Source: Aquimarina brevivitae (GTDB taxonomy: Bacteria > Bacteroidota > Bacteroidia > Flavobacteriales > Flavobacteriaceae). Taken from it: 64,000 bases of DNA. The notes under the pieces were generated by a model. That model saw only the letters and a program-made list of their open reading frames with translations, was not told the origin of the DNA and did not search any database. Both the position numbers and the translations under genes were made by a program. The DNA lies in the NCBI RefSeq assembly GCF_004216895.1, contig NZ_SGXE01000001.1, positions 620,001-684,000 of the forward strand. Reading direction: 5' to 3'. This document shows, piece by piece, positions 27,063 to 36,412 of this stretch (the stretch's first letter is position 1; each line of letters begins with the position of its first letter).

Positions 27063-27302
27063 ATGAAAAATTATATCGTTATTGCCGTTTTTACTTATCC
27101 GCATGAGTACGCTGTTCTTAAATTATTACTCGATCAAAACGGCATTCAATATTTTTTTGAAAACGAGACCATGATACAAGTATTTCCATTTTACTCCAAT
27201 GCCATAGGAGGAATTCATCTCAAAGTACATCCTTTAGACAAAAATAAAGCTATAAAAATCATTGAAGATCTCAACTTTAATTCACATCTAAGAATAGTTT
27301 AA
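27063..27302 (+). CDS. DUF2007 domain protein (putative signal-transducing/PII-like fold)
   Basis: 79 residues. FTYPHEYAVLKLLLDQNGI followed by FENETMIQVFPFYSNAIGGIHLKVH and a C-terminal DKNKAIKIIEDL helix match the DUF2007 layout (beta-alpha-beta with an acidic FEN turn and a KV strand). The biological role of the family is not established. An inverted repeat GTTATA-N6-TATAAC at 27032-27049 lies just upstream of the start, which could be an operator or a leader hairpin. Confidence 0.75.
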   Translation: MKNYIVIAVFTYPHEYAVLKLLLDQNGIQYFFENETMIQVFPFYSNAIGGIHLKVHPLDKNKAIKIIEDLNFNSHLRIV

Positions 27303-27824
27303 TACTTATAAATGTTACTTTTCAACACTTTTAATAATATACTTTTTTTTCTTTTTTTTAAATTTTAAATAATGATGATGATGATGTGGTGTGAATAGCG
27401 GTATAACTTTTCGCTAAAAAATTTGGTCATTTATTTAGTTGTAATTGTTCATCCGATATCAACAGTTTATCAGCATCATAAAAAGCTGAAAATCTTATGA
27501 TTTTTATAATTTATTAACAGTTGTTTATTTCTATTAACAACAGCAATTTGCTTATTGTTTTACGGTAAAACCATAGTTAATAACACTACTTTTTTGTTTA
27601 AAAAAATGACAAGAAAAAATAGACTTATAATTTTGAGATTATAAAAACATTAGCCTATTGAAATATTTAATTACATCTCAAAATAAACTTTCCGTATTTT
27701 AAAAACATCTTATTAACAAGGACTATTAACAAAGGATTACTTTTTATTAACAGTAATAAAACTTATCTTTTCCTTTCTTAATCTTGTTTTAATTATCAAT
27801 TATATTTGGTAAAAATTTTTTGTT
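27303..27824. other. Candidate replication origin (AT-rich gap with clustered nonamers)
   Basis: A 522-base gene-free stretch, extremely AT rich. It contains five same-orientation copies of YTATTAACA at 27511-27519, 27531-27539, 27710-27718, 27723-27731 and 27744-27752, a related ATATCAACA at 27457-27465 and an inverted near-copy AGTTAATAA at about 27575-27583. These differ from the DnaA box TTATCCACA mainly at two inner bases. An ATG-triplet microsatellite lies at 27372-27386. Plus-strand genes to the right look G/T rich while those to the left look A/C rich, as expected at an origin. rnpA is 4 kb away and parS-like sites are 15-17 kb away. dnaA is not nearby, so this is an inference. Confidence 0.5.
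27801..27808 (+). promoter_or_regulatory. -7 promoter box for the rpiB operon
   Basis: TATATTTG, fitting TAnnTTTG, ends 16 bases before the rpiB ATG. The nearest upstream TTG is at 27784-27786, a spacer of only 14 bases. Confidence 0.5.
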
Positions 27825-28259
27825 ATGAAAATAGCTATTGGTAATGACCACGCTGGTACAGATTATAAAAATGAAATAGTCACTTACCTAAGGGATAATA
27901 ACTACGAAGTTATTAATTACGGAACAGACAGTTCGGATAGTGTAGACTATCCAGATTTTGTACACCCGGTAGCAGATGATGTGGATAAAAACAACGTTAC
28001 TTATGGTATACTAATTTGCGGAAGTGGAAATGGGGTTGCTATGACTGCTAATAAATATAAAAATGTTAGAGCTGGCCTTTGCTGGACAAAAGAATTAACC
28101 ACTTTGACGCGTCAGCATAATGATGCTAATGTATTATGTATACCAGCACGATTTACTTCAAAGCACCAGGCATTAGATATGGTTAAAGAGTTTCTTGCTA
28201 CGGAATTTGAGGGTGGTAGACATGTAAAACGAGTAAATAAAATTTCGATGTGTAAATAG
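27825..28259 (+). CDS. rpiB: Ribose-5-phosphate isomerase B
   Basis: 144 residues. The RpiB/LacAB fold is shown by MKIAIGNDHAGTDYKNEI at the start, VDYPDFVHPVADDV, ILICGSGNGVAMTANK with the catalytic-region Cys, and TRQHNDANVLCIPAR. It interconverts ribose 5-phosphate and ribulose 5-phosphate in the pentose phosphate pathway. The stop codon is directly followed by the ATG of the CDF transporter gene, so these genes form one operon. Confidence 0.94.
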   Translation: MKIAIGNDHAGTDYKNEIVTYLRDNNYEVINYGTDSSDSVDYPDFVHPVADDVDKNNVTYGILICGSGNGVAMTANKYKNVRAGLCWTKELTTLTRQHNDANVLCIPARFTSKHQALDMVKEFLATEFEGGRHVKRVNKISMCK

Positions 28260-29165
28260 ATGTCCGAAGTCCATCAGCATAGTCACCGTGCAGTACGTTC
28301 TAAGAATTTACTGTTTTCTATAGTACTTAATATTGTAATTACAATATCACAGGTGATTGGTGGAGTTTTGTCTGGCAGTTTAGCATTACTATCAGACGCA
28401 TTGCATAATTTTAGTGATGTCATATCTTTAGTTGTTAGTTTTTTTGCAAATAAAATTGCTAAGAAAAAAGCTTCTTTAAATAAAACTTTTGGTTTTAAAA
28501 GAGCGGAAATTATGGCCGCTTTTATAAATTCAGCTACCTTAATCATTGTAGCTATTTTGTTGATCATTGAAGCTGCTGAACGTTTTCAACATCCACAAAA
28601 AATAGAAAGTTTTTTAGTAATTATTTTGTCTTCTGTTGCTATTATAGGCAATGGGTTAAGTGTATTATTACTTAAAAAGGATAGTGCTCATAACATGAAT
28701 ATGAGATCTGCATATTTGCATCTTATTACTGATATGTTAGCATCTATAGCAGTATTGTTGGGTGGATTATTGATTAAGTATTACCAAATTTATTGGATCG
28801 ATAGTGTATTGACTTTAGCTATTGCTTTATATTTAATTTATGTGGGTTATGATCTATTAAAAGATTCGTTTAAGATGCTCATGTTATTTACACCAGATAA
28901 TGTAGCGGTTGAAGAGTTAGTTGAAAAGATTAATGCATTAAAAGATGTAAAAAGTATTCATCATATCCATATCTGGCAACTAAATGAGTTAGAAACACAC
29001 CTGGAAGCTCATATTGATTTTACAAGGGATTTAAAAGTATCTGAATTTGAATCTATTTTGACCATAATAAAACAAATTCTCCATGATGATTACGAAATCA
29101 ATCATGTTACTTTGCAGCCAGAGTTTGATAAAAGTGATGATAAAAATATAATAGTTCAGGATTAA
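28260..29165 (+). CDS. Cation diffusion facilitator (CDF) metal exporter
   Basis: 301 residues with about six transmembrane segments in the first 210. The CDF motifs are LLSDALHNFSDVISL (HxxxD-type metal site, TM2) and LHLITDMLASIAVLLGG (TM5 HxxxD). A C-terminal cytoplasmic domain (about 212-290) has HHIHIWQLNELETHLEAHI, typical of Zn/Co/Cd-exporting CDF proteins. An N-terminal HQHSHR stretch is a small extra His-rich sequence. It exports divalent metal, most likely zinc, by proton exchange. It is translated with zero spacing after rpiB. Confidence 0.92.
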   Translation: MSEVHQHSHRAVRSKNLLFSIVLNIVITISQVIGGVLSGSLALLSDALHNFSDVISLVVSFFANKIAKKKASLNKTFGFKRAEIMAAFINSATLIIVAILLIIEAAERFQHPQKIESFLVIILSSVAIIGNGLSVLLLKKDSAHNMNMRSAYLHLITDMLASIAVLLGGLLIKYYQIYWIDSVLTLAIALYLIYVGYDLLKDSFKMLMLFTPDNVAVEELVEKINALKDVKSIHHIHIWQLNELETHLEAHIDFTRDLKVSEFESILTIIKQILHDDYEINHVTLQPEFDKSDDKNIIVQD

Positions 29166-29167
29166 GG

Positions 29168-29617
29168 ATGGATATGGAATTTAGCGTAAAGCCGTTTACT
29201 GCATTAACATTACTAGAATTATATCAAGTACTACGATTACGAGCTGAAGTTTTTGTCGTAGAACAAGATTGTGTTTACCAGGATGTAGATAACAAGGATC
29301 AAAAGGCTTTACATGTTTTGGGATATAAAAATAATCAAATTGTTGCCTATACTCGTATTTTTGATACCAATGATTATTTTGAAGGGTATAGTAGTATAGG
29401 AAGGGTAGTAGTACAACAAAGTGAACGAAAATATGGATATGGTCATCAACTCTTGCAAGAAAGTATAGCTGCTATTGAAAAACATTTCAACACACAAAGG
29501 ATTAAAATATCTGCACAGACGTATTTAGAAAAATTTTATAATACTCATTCTTTTAAACGTGTGGGAGAGGAATATCTAGAAGACGGTATACCACACGTAG
29601 TTATGATTAAATCTTAA
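29168..29617 (+). CDS. GNAT family N-acetyltransferase, ElaA-like
   Basis: 149 residues (or 147 from the second ATG at 29174). ElaA-type beginning LLELYQVLRLRAEVFVVEQDCVYQDVDNKD, then AYTRIF, the acetyl-CoA loop IGRVVVQQSERKYGYGHQLLQ and the C-terminal YLEKFYNTHSFKRVGEEYLEDGIPHVVM. Substrate unknown. It starts 2 bases after the CDF gene and closes the operon before a strong terminator. Confidence 0.88.
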   Translation: MDMEFSVKPFTALTLLELYQVLRLRAEVFVVEQDCVYQDVDNKDQKALHVLGYKNNQIVAYTRIFDTNDYFEGYSSIGRVVVQQSERKYGYGHQLLQESIAAIEKHFNTQRIKISAQTYLEKFYNTHSFKRVGEEYLEDGIPHVVMIKS

Positions 29618-29646
29618 AAAAAATCCGGCATTCGCCGGATTTTTTA
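29615..29646. terminator. Bidirectional terminator between the GNAT gene and the S41 peptidase
   Basis: ATCCGGC (29623-29629) pairs with GCCGGAT (29634-29640), loop ATTC, with A run on the left and T run on the right. Confidence 0.92.
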
Positions 29647-31275
29647 ATTTAATATCTCTTTATATTTATTTTGATTTCCTAAAATTTCTTGCGCTTTAAT
29701 AATTTCGGGATTATTTTTTACATAATAGTTATATAAACCTTCGCGATAAAAATAGCGTTTAATAATTTCGTCAGTTAATAGGGAAACGATCTCTTCTTTA
29801 TGTTCATCTAAAGAAGCCTCTTTACTCAATTTAATCGTTTTTAATAGATTTTCATAACCAGAGATTACTGCTTGATCTACTTTTTCTGTTTTAGCTAATT
29901 TTAATGATTTCTGTAAGCTTTTTTCGTATTCGGTTTCATAATTGAAATTCGTCCGATTTAGAAAACTTTTAAAATCCTCAAAATCCTGTAGCGAAAACGT
30001 AAAACTGTCGATGTCCTTAATGTCGTGATTGTAGTAATATTGAGTACCATAATCAAAAATAGCATCAGATTGTAAAAGGGCAGTGGTTATATCGCTATAT
30101 TTAGAGCTTTCCAATTCAATATCAGGTTGAATACCACCCCCATCATATACGGTTCTACCATTCTTAGTAGTAAATGCTTTGAAGTCTTTCTCTGCAATTC
30201 GGGTAGCGTTATTGTTTTTATCTCTATTCCAATAATCCAGCGCTTGGATACATCTACCACTTGGGGTATAATATCTTGATATGGTAATTTTTAATTGGGT
30301 ACCATAGGTTAGTTTTTTAGGGCGTTGCACCAATCCTTTTCCAAAGCTACGTGCTCCGATGACGACTCCTCGATCTAGATCTTGGATACTACCTGCTACA
30401 ATTTCACTTGCAGATGCACTTCTTCCATTTACAAGCACCACAACTGGTATATCAGTATCAATAGGTTTTTGTTGAGTAAAATATTCTTTATTATATTTTT
30501 TTACTACGGATTTCGTGGTGGTTATTAACTCTCCTTTGGGCACAAAAATATTTGTAACATTTATGGCTTCACTTAATAGTCCACCAGGGTTTCCTCTTAG
30601 GTCCAGGATTACCTTATCAGCGCCTTTCGCTTTTAACTCCTGTAATGCCGTTATAGTTTCCTTTGAAGCCTTTCCATTGAACCTAGATAACACAATATAG
30701 GCCGTTTTATCTTCTAACAAAGTGTAAAAAGGTACCGCGTCTACATCAATTTCATCTCGTGTAAGTACGGTTGTTTTTATGGCTCCTTGTCTAACATAGG
30801 TAATATTTATTTTAGAACCGCTAGCTCCCTTTAAAAGTTCCCCTGCGTCTTCATTAAACTCAGATACTTTTATGTCTCCAATTTGAATGATTTCGTCTCC
30901 TGCTTTTAAGCCTGCTTTGTCTGCAGGATAGTCTTTATAGGGTTCTATGATTACAATTTTGTCTTTAGTAGTTTTTACCGAAGCTCCAATTCCTGTGTAT
31001 TCACCGGAATTTCTAATTTTTGAAGCTTCCACATCCTGCTCATTCCAAAATTTGGTATAAGGATCAAGATCATCTAACATAGCAGTGATAGCCGTATCCA
31101 TAAGCTCTGCTGGGTTGGTTTCATCCACATAATTCATATTTAGTTCTTTAAACATAGTGGTGAAAATTTCAATCTGCTTTGCAATTTCAAAAAAATCAGA
31201 TTTAAAACTAACGGTTCCCAAAAAAACTATGGCAACAGTAACTATTAAAAGTATTCTATTACGTAATATTTTCAT
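29644..31275 (-). CDS. S41 family C-terminal processing peptidase
   Basis: 543 residues. An N-terminal hydrophobic segment (7-23) anchors or exports it. A PDZ domain spans about 90-165 (GIGASVKTTKDKIVIIEPYKDYPADKAGLKAGDEIIQIG region). The catalytic part has DLRGNPGG, the nucleophile Ser in NGRSASASEI and the general-base Lys in RSFGKGLVQ. CtpA/Prc-like enzymes trim C-termini of periplasmic proteins. A 140-residue helical C-terminal extension follows the catalytic core. It lies 32 bases downstream of rnpA, a pairing common in Flavobacteria. Confidence 0.92.
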   Translation of the reverse strand: MKILRNRILLIVTVAIVFLGTVSFKSDFFEIAKQIEIFTTMFKELNMNYVDETNPAELMDTAITAMLDDLDPYTKFWNEQDVEASKIRNSGEYTGIGASVKTTKDKIVIIEPYKDYPADKAGLKAGDEIIQIGDIKVSEFNEDAGELLKGASGSKINITYVRQGAIKTTVLTRDEIDVDAVPFYTLLEDKTAYIVLSRFNGKASKETITALQELKAKGADKVILDLRGNPGGLLSEAINVTNIFVPKGELITTTKSVVKKYNKEYFTQQKPIDTDIPVVVLVNGRSASASEIVAGSIQDLDRGVVIGARSFGKGLVQRPKKLTYGTQLKITISRYYTPSGRCIQALDYWNRDKNNNATRIAEKDFKAFTTKNGRTVYDGGGIQPDIELESSKYSDITTALLQSDAIFDYGTQYYYNHDIKDIDSFTFSLQDFEDFKSFLNRTNFNYETEYEKSLQKSLKLAKTEKVDQAVISGYENLLKTIKLSKEASLDEHKEEIVSLLTDEIIKRYFYREGLYNYYVKNNPEIIKAQEILGNQNKYKEILN

Positions 31276-31307
31276 CTTCTTTTCATTTATATCGTTGGGT
31301 CGAAACG

Positions 31308-31682
31308 TTATTTGATGGTTTCTATAAAACTCGTTAAAAGCTTTTTTATTTTCTTTTCTACGGTAATATAGTCAGGTAGTTCTTTGCCCGTATATAGAAA
31401 AATTAAAGCGTATTGATGGGGATTTGCAGTGTCAAAAACAATATACTTATTTTTTCGATATCCTTCTCTTAAAAGTCTTTTTATTCTATTGCGATCTACG
31501 GCCTTTTTAAACTTTCTTTTGCTAACAGAAAAGGCTGCTTTACAGATTACGCCCTCTTGAAATGAAGTTTTTCTGTAAAAAAGTCGAATAGGGTAGGCTG
31601 CAATGGAGTTGCCGTCTTCAAAAATAAGCGAAATTTCTGTGGCGCTTTTGAGTTTTTCCTGTTTGCTAAGCGTATTATTCAT
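31308..31682 (-). CDS. rnpA: Ribonuclease P protein component
   Basis: 124 residues from the ATG at 31682. The core is AAFSVSKRKFKKAVDRNRIKRLLRE, the RNR signature of RnpA, which binds the catalytic RNase P RNA for tRNA 5' processing. An upstream in-frame ATG at 31721 would add 13 residues but lies inside the terminator hairpin of the preceding gene (31702-31737), so the shorter start, NNTLSKQEKLKSATEI, is preferred and fits the family. rpmH is not adjacent here. Confidence 0.92.
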   Translation of the reverse strand: MNNTLSKQEKLKSATEISLIFEDGNSIAAYPIRLFYRKTSFQEGVICKAAFSVSKRKFKKAVDRNRIKRLLREGYRKNKYIVFDTANPHQYALIFLYTGKELPDYITVEKKIKKLLTSFIETIK

Positions 31683-31701
31683 AAAGGGTGAAGTATAGTA
31701 T

Positions 31702-31737
31702 AAAACAAGAGGTTTTGCCATAAAAACCTCTTGTTTT
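31702..31737 (-). terminator. Terminator of the BNR-repeat T9SS protein gene
   Basis: A perfect 15-bp stem: AAAACAAGAGGTTTT (31702-31716) with AAAACCTCTTGTTTT (31723-31737), 6-base loop. It lies between the stop codon at 31755 and the rnpA start. Confidence 0.88.
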
Positions 31738-31754
31738 ACTATAAAAGTACTCGA

Positions 31755-34469
31755 TTATCTTTTTATAAAGGTAATTGATTTCGTTCGAGCGTTAGATTGT
31801 AATTGTAGTACATACAGCCCTGAATTCAAGTTTTGAAGATTTACTTTCTTTTCTTCAGACAATATACCATTTTTGATTTCTCTTCCATTAAGATCAAAGA
31901 TTTTATAAACTAAGTCTCCTTCTATGAATGTGTTTTCTAAGACAATATTTAACTCGTTAGTTGCAGGGACCGGATAAGCAATAATTTCTGTATCTGTAGT
32001 ATTAAATTCTTCTACTGATAATGTCGTATTAACAGTACCAATATACATACCGTTTCCGTGAGTACCTACCAATAATTTATTATCATCTGGTCTATAGGCT
32101 AAGGAACTGATTAATGCATAACCAATCTGATCTGGTGCTTCTATCGACCAATCTTCGTTAATTGGATCTGCACTACTATAAAGACCTCTTGCCGTTCCAA
32201 CAAAATAAATAGTTTCACCTTCAACTTCTGCGATTGCAGCTGATCTAATTGAAAATGCATCTAGATTACGTTCAGCTATTTCCCAGGTAGGTGTTGCTGC
32301 TGTTGCATTAGTTGTGATAAAAATATTAGTAATACCGTAATTAGAATAAGTAAGCATTACGATATCGGGATTTGTAGGGTGAATCGCCAAACCAGTAACG
32401 ACAGTTGGAAAAGCTCGAGTAACCGCTGCTGGAGTGATATCCACTGCATTAGTAAGACTGGTGGCATTTTGCGGATCATCTAGTCTAAGGACAGAACCAG
32501 TATCTCCTCCAATTAATAAATAACTACTTGATGGGTTGTAGGTGCCCCAAGTAGTTCCAAATCTTACAATCCATTCATTTAACACACCGCCACCTGACGC
32601 TAAAGTTCCTAATTCCTCCCAAGTACTTGGAGTAACAGTTGTTGATTGTGTTGTTTTATATAAATCTGTTCTACCCGCATAATACAATGCATTATTGCTG
32701 CTAGGGTCTAAATAAAAATAGGTTACAAATTGACTATTAGAACCATCAGGTGTTATTGTTAAGCCGTCTGGACAGTCTCTGTAAATATTTCCGTTTTGGG
32801 ATCCTTCAAAGAAAGGAACACAGGCATCGTCTCTAGAAACACCTACTGCTACACCATCTCCTCCAAAAACAGTTACCATAGTTGTTAAATCAGGGCTTGA
32901 ACTAAAACCACCAGCAGTTGTTCCGTTGTCCTGAGCACCACCAATGACAATATTAGAAGATGGATCAGGATCTATAGCAACGTGATAATATTGATAGGTT
33001 TGATAGTTATTATTTAGGTTAACCCAAGCTACCGTCTCTACATTTACGTCGATCGTTTTATGTACACCTCCATCGGTTCCTGTAAAAAGAATATCAGGAT
33101 TTTGGGGATCAAACACCAATGCGTGGATATCTGGATGATGTCTATCTCCATTAACTCCAAGATCATATAATCCATATCCAGTATTATCTCGATATCCGCC
33201 GATTCTTGTAAATGTTGTCTCGGTAACAATATCTTCTATTTTGTAGGCATTTGTACCACCAATAACTACGAAATTTTCGTTGTCTGGTTTTACTGCCATC
33301 ACTAAATCATATCCTCCTTGAACCGCTATAGGGTCATTTCCAGGCGAATCACCCCCTGGTTCATCCGGTAATTTAATAGATCGATTTGTCCATGTGTCTA
33401 CATCATCTTCAAATTGCCATAAGTCTACTTCGTAAAAACCGCCACTTGTAACATACATAGCATATAGTCGGTTTTCATTTGATGGGGCCACAGCTAGGAC
33501 CAGTCTTCCTGTTGAGTTCCAATTGGATGGAGTTCCATTACCAGCGATTCTACTCCAAGAACCAATTCCTGTTGCTGACTCCCATACGCCTTCAAAAGTA
33601 TCTCCGCTATTACCTGCAAGACCCGCAAAAACTTTTCCGGTACTTGTTATGATTACATCAGAAAATGTGTCTCTTGAGGCATCTAGTTCTGTAGTCCATA
33701 CAGTACCATCGTATCGTCTTATAGCTCCCCTTGTTGCCGCATAAAGATCTCCTGTTGCTGGATGAACTTCTAATTTATGTATAAAATCAAAAGGAGAGTC
33801 ATCTGAAGTTTGTTCAGAAGCAGTTGATGGTAATTGTGCCCAAGTTATTCCACCATCTGTAGATTGCCAGATTCCTTGTCCTAAATACGGTGAACCACCT
33901 AATCTTGCACTATTTCCTGAGAATTCACCAGTGCTGTAGTACCAAATATTTTGAAAACCATCTCTAGGATCCTGTGCTATACTGGTCACATTATGAATTT
34001 CGTTATTTGCAGAAACTTTTGTCCAGCTTAGTCCTCCGTCGGTAGTTCTAAAAACTCCACCACTTACACCACCAGATATGATTGTATTACTAGTAGGGTC
34101 CGAAACATCGATAACCAAAGATCTGGTTCTACCCCCTAAGTTAGAAGGACCTCGAGATATATAGGTAGTGGTACTAGATTTAGCACTGTTTTTTTGTCTT
34201 ATGGATTTAGAGATTTCAATTTCTTTAAGCTTTTCAGTTTCTGGTATCCTACCAGTATTTGGATTTTTTTGAAATTTTATTTCATGTTTTAAGCGTTCTT
34301 CTGCAAATCTTCTTCGATCTTCCAGCGATTTTTCTTCTTTCTTTTTCTTCTCCTTTTTCTCAGGTATCTGCTTATAGGCTATCTCTTTTTCAACAGTAAA
34401 ATAATTTACTGACAAAAAAGCCATACCCATTATGATAAGAGATATAACCAACAGTTTAGTAATTTTCAT
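31755..34469 (-). CDS. Secreted BNR/sortilin-type beta-propeller protein with T9SS type A sorting domain
   Basis: 904 residues from the ATG at 34469, which puts the signal/anchor (MKITKLLVISLIIMGMAFLS) at the start; ATGs upstream add a poorly fitting 12 residues. A Lys/Glu-rich linker (residues about 28-80) follows. The body has many propeller blades with SGGVSGGVFRTTDGGLSW-like and GGITWAQLP-like BNR turns (S/T-x-DGG-x-[ST]W), as in VPS10/sialidase-like proteins. The last ~75 residues (YPVPATNELNIVL, IFDLNGREI, LNSGLYVLQL, FIKR) are a T9SS type A sorting domain, so it is exported to the surface. No sialidase or hydrolase active site could be identified. Enzymatic role unknown. Confidence 0.85.
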   Translation of the reverse strand: MKITKLLVISLIIMGMAFLSVNYFTVEKEIAYKQIPEKKEKKKKEEKSLEDRRRFAEERLKHEIKFQKNPNTGRIPETEKLKEIEISKSIRQKNSAKSSTTTYISRGPSNLGGRTRSLVIDVSDPTSNTIISGGVSGGVFRTTDGGLSWTKVSANNEIHNVTSIAQDPRDGFQNIWYYSTGEFSGNSARLGGSPYLGQGIWQSTDGGITWAQLPSTASEQTSDDSPFDFIHKLEVHPATGDLYAATRGAIRRYDGTVWTTELDASRDTFSDVIITSTGKVFAGLAGNSGDTFEGVWESATGIGSWSRIAGNGTPSNWNSTGRLVLAVAPSNENRLYAMYVTSGGFYEVDLWQFEDDVDTWTNRSIKLPDEPGGDSPGNDPIAVQGGYDLVMAVKPDNENFVVIGGTNAYKIEDIVTETTFTRIGGYRDNTGYGLYDLGVNGDRHHPDIHALVFDPQNPDILFTGTDGGVHKTIDVNVETVAWVNLNNNYQTYQYYHVAIDPDPSSNIVIGGAQDNGTTAGGFSSSPDLTTMVTVFGGDGVAVGVSRDDACVPFFEGSQNGNIYRDCPDGLTITPDGSNSQFVTYFYLDPSSNNALYYAGRTDLYKTTQSTTVTPSTWEELGTLASGGGVLNEWIVRFGTTWGTYNPSSSYLLIGGDTGSVLRLDDPQNATSLTNAVDITPAAVTRAFPTVVTGLAIHPTNPDIVMLTYSNYGITNIFITTNATAATPTWEIAERNLDAFSIRSAAIAEVEGETIYFVGTARGLYSSADPINEDWSIEAPDQIGYALISSLAYRPDDNKLLVGTHGNGMYIGTVNTTLSVEEFNTTDTEIIAYPVPATNELNIVLENTFIEGDLVYKIFDLNGREIKNGILSEEKKVNLQNLNSGLYVLQLQSNARTKSITFIKR

Positions 34470-34565
34470 AGCAACATTTAATTTAAAAAATATTAAAGAC
34501 ATCAAAAATAACTATTCATTATCAAATAGTTACAAAAACAATATTAAATTAGCAGATCGATTTTG

Positions 34566-36401
34566 TTAATTCAATTTAAATGTGTTATTAGCTGGTTTTG
34601 TATCTGCCATTAATCCTGAAGGATCTATAGTAATCGATTTAATCTCAGATTTATTTTTACCCACAGATAGTTCATAAGTAGGATTTGTCCAAGGCCAATC
34701 ACTAAGTGTATTTCTTTCCAGGGAAGTTTCATTTGGCTTTTCTCCTCGCATCATTCTTAGCGGGATATAATAAAGTGCTTTGGTACCATCGTTGTGCTCA
34801 ATTATTAAATCAATTGGCATTGGCATAACCCCTTTTCTTTCTAAAGTAATTGTAGTGCCATTGTCCGATGACTCAACCGATTTAATTCCATAATCTATGG
34901 AAGCTGTGGTTTTTGTCCAATCCGTTAAATACCAATCTAATTGTATACCAGATACTTTTTCGGCAATTCTTTTAAAATCATTTGGAGTGGGATGTTTAAA
35001 TTTCCATTCTTGGAAATAACGATGTATTGTTTTATTTAGGTTTTCTTTTCCTATAATATACCCTAGTTGCGATAAAAATACTGCACCTTTGGCGTAAGCA
35101 GAGGCTCCGTATGCCATATTACGATTATATCTATCTGCTTGCGTGGTTTGTGGCTCTTCTATCCCAGAATTTGCTAGTTGTATATAGCCATTATACATAC
35201 CACCCATTGGATTAGGATCATTTTGTTCCATGATTTCGTTCATTGCAAGCGTAGAAATGTAAGATGTAAACCCTTCGTCCATCCACTCATGTTTCGCTTC
35301 ATTTGTAGCTAATATGTGTTGAAACCATGCGTGAGCCATTTCATGGGCTGTAACACCAACAAGGCTACCAAAGTTTCGCTCTCCTGTTATCAGGGTACAC
35401 ATCGCATACTCCATTCCACCATCACCACCTTGAATTATTGAATATTGGTCGTAAGGATATTTTCCGATGTTTTTACTGAAGTATTCCATCAGAGCCACGG
35501 ATTTTGGCTGTAAATTCTTCCAGTTTTCTTTGATTTCAGGGTTGTCTTTATAAAAGAAATGTAACATCGGACCATCAGGTACTTGTACCATATCGTGTAT
35601 GTATTCAGGATCAGCAGCCCATGTAAAATCGTGAACATTAGGCGCTACAAAATGCCAAGAAAGTTTATTCTTTTTATGTTTTATTTTTTTGTCGCTACTT
35701 TCATAGCCGTGACCAATTTTTTCTGGGTTTTGTAAATATCCTGATCCTCCAATAGTGTAGTTTTTGTCGATAGTAATGGTGACATCAAAATCACCCCAAA
35801 CACCGTGAAACTCCCTTGCGATGTATGGATCAGCATGCCAACCTTCAAAATCGTATTCTGCCATTTTAGGATACCATTGAGTCATTGAGAGTGCTACGCC
35901 TTCGCTGTTATTTCTCCCAGACCTTCTTATTTGTTGCGGCACTTGCCCTTCAAAATCCATAACAAAAGTTACCTTTTCGCCGGGCAAAATAGGCTTCGCT
36001 AATTGTACTTCTAAAACGGTTCCTTCAACGTTTAACTCTAAAGGTGTTCCATTTTGTGATAAGGAACCAACTTTAAGGTATCCAATTTCATCAGGTTGAA
36101 GTTTACTAATGCGATCCATTACTCTTGGATCAGGATCAGGTAGATTTCTTGATCTTACATCCATTTCGCTTCCAGGCTGAAAGGCATTAAAATAGAGGTG
36201 ATAAAAAACTTGTTTAAGCGTGTCTGGAGAATTGTTAGTATATACAAGCTCTTGCTTACCTGTATATTGGAATTTTTCGACATCCATATCTACCTGCATG
36301 GTATAGTCTACATGCTGTTGCCAGTAGCAAGTATTATTTTGTGCAAAAATAGGTAAGGTGTTTATAAGGAGTATTGCTCCTAAAATTATATGTTTAAGCA
36401 T
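34566..36401 (-). CDS. M1 family metallopeptidase (aminopeptidase N-like)
   Basis: 611 residues with a signal peptide (1-20). Zinc site HEMAHAWFQH with His353, Glu354 and His357, and the third ligand Glu376 in WMDEGF, which is the correct 18-residue spacing. The exopeptidase motif GGMEYA is at 328-333 in place of GAMEN. It would remove N-terminal residues from peptides in the periplasm. It lies 11 bases after the S8 protease and is the last of the MBL-S8-M1 operon; a peptide-degrading function fits this context. Confidence 0.92.
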   Translation of the reverse strand: MLKHIILGAILLINTLPIFAQNNTCYWQQHVDYTMQVDMDVEKFQYTGKQELVYTNNSPDTLKQVFYHLYFNAFQPGSEMDVRSRNLPDPDPRVMDRISKLQPDEIGYLKVGSLSQNGTPLELNVEGTVLEVQLAKPILPGEKVTFVMDFEGQVPQQIRRSGRNNSEGVALSMTQWYPKMAEYDFEGWHADPYIAREFHGVWGDFDVTITIDKNYTIGGSGYLQNPEKIGHGYESSDKKIKHKKNKLSWHFVAPNVHDFTWAADPEYIHDMVQVPDGPMLHFFYKDNPEIKENWKNLQPKSVALMEYFSKNIGKYPYDQYSIIQGGDGGMEYAMCTLITGERNFGSLVGVTAHEMAHAWFQHILATNEAKHEWMDEGFTSYISTLAMNEIMEQNDPNPMGGMYNGYIQLANSGIEEPQTTQADRYNRNMAYGASAYAKGAVFLSQLGYIIGKENLNKTIHRYFQEWKFKHPTPNDFKRIAEKVSGIQLDWYLTDWTKTTASIDYGIKSVESSDNGTTITLERKGVMPMPIDLIIEHNDGTKALYYIPLRMMRGEKPNETSLERNTLSDWPWTNPTYELSVGKNKSEIKSITIDPSGLMADTKPANNTFKLN

Positions 36402-36412
36402 AGTATGAAATA

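Noticed and set aside
27372..27386. ATG-triplet microsatellite as a coding start
   Set aside because: The reading frames after it close quickly and there is no family match; it lies in the AT-rich gap.
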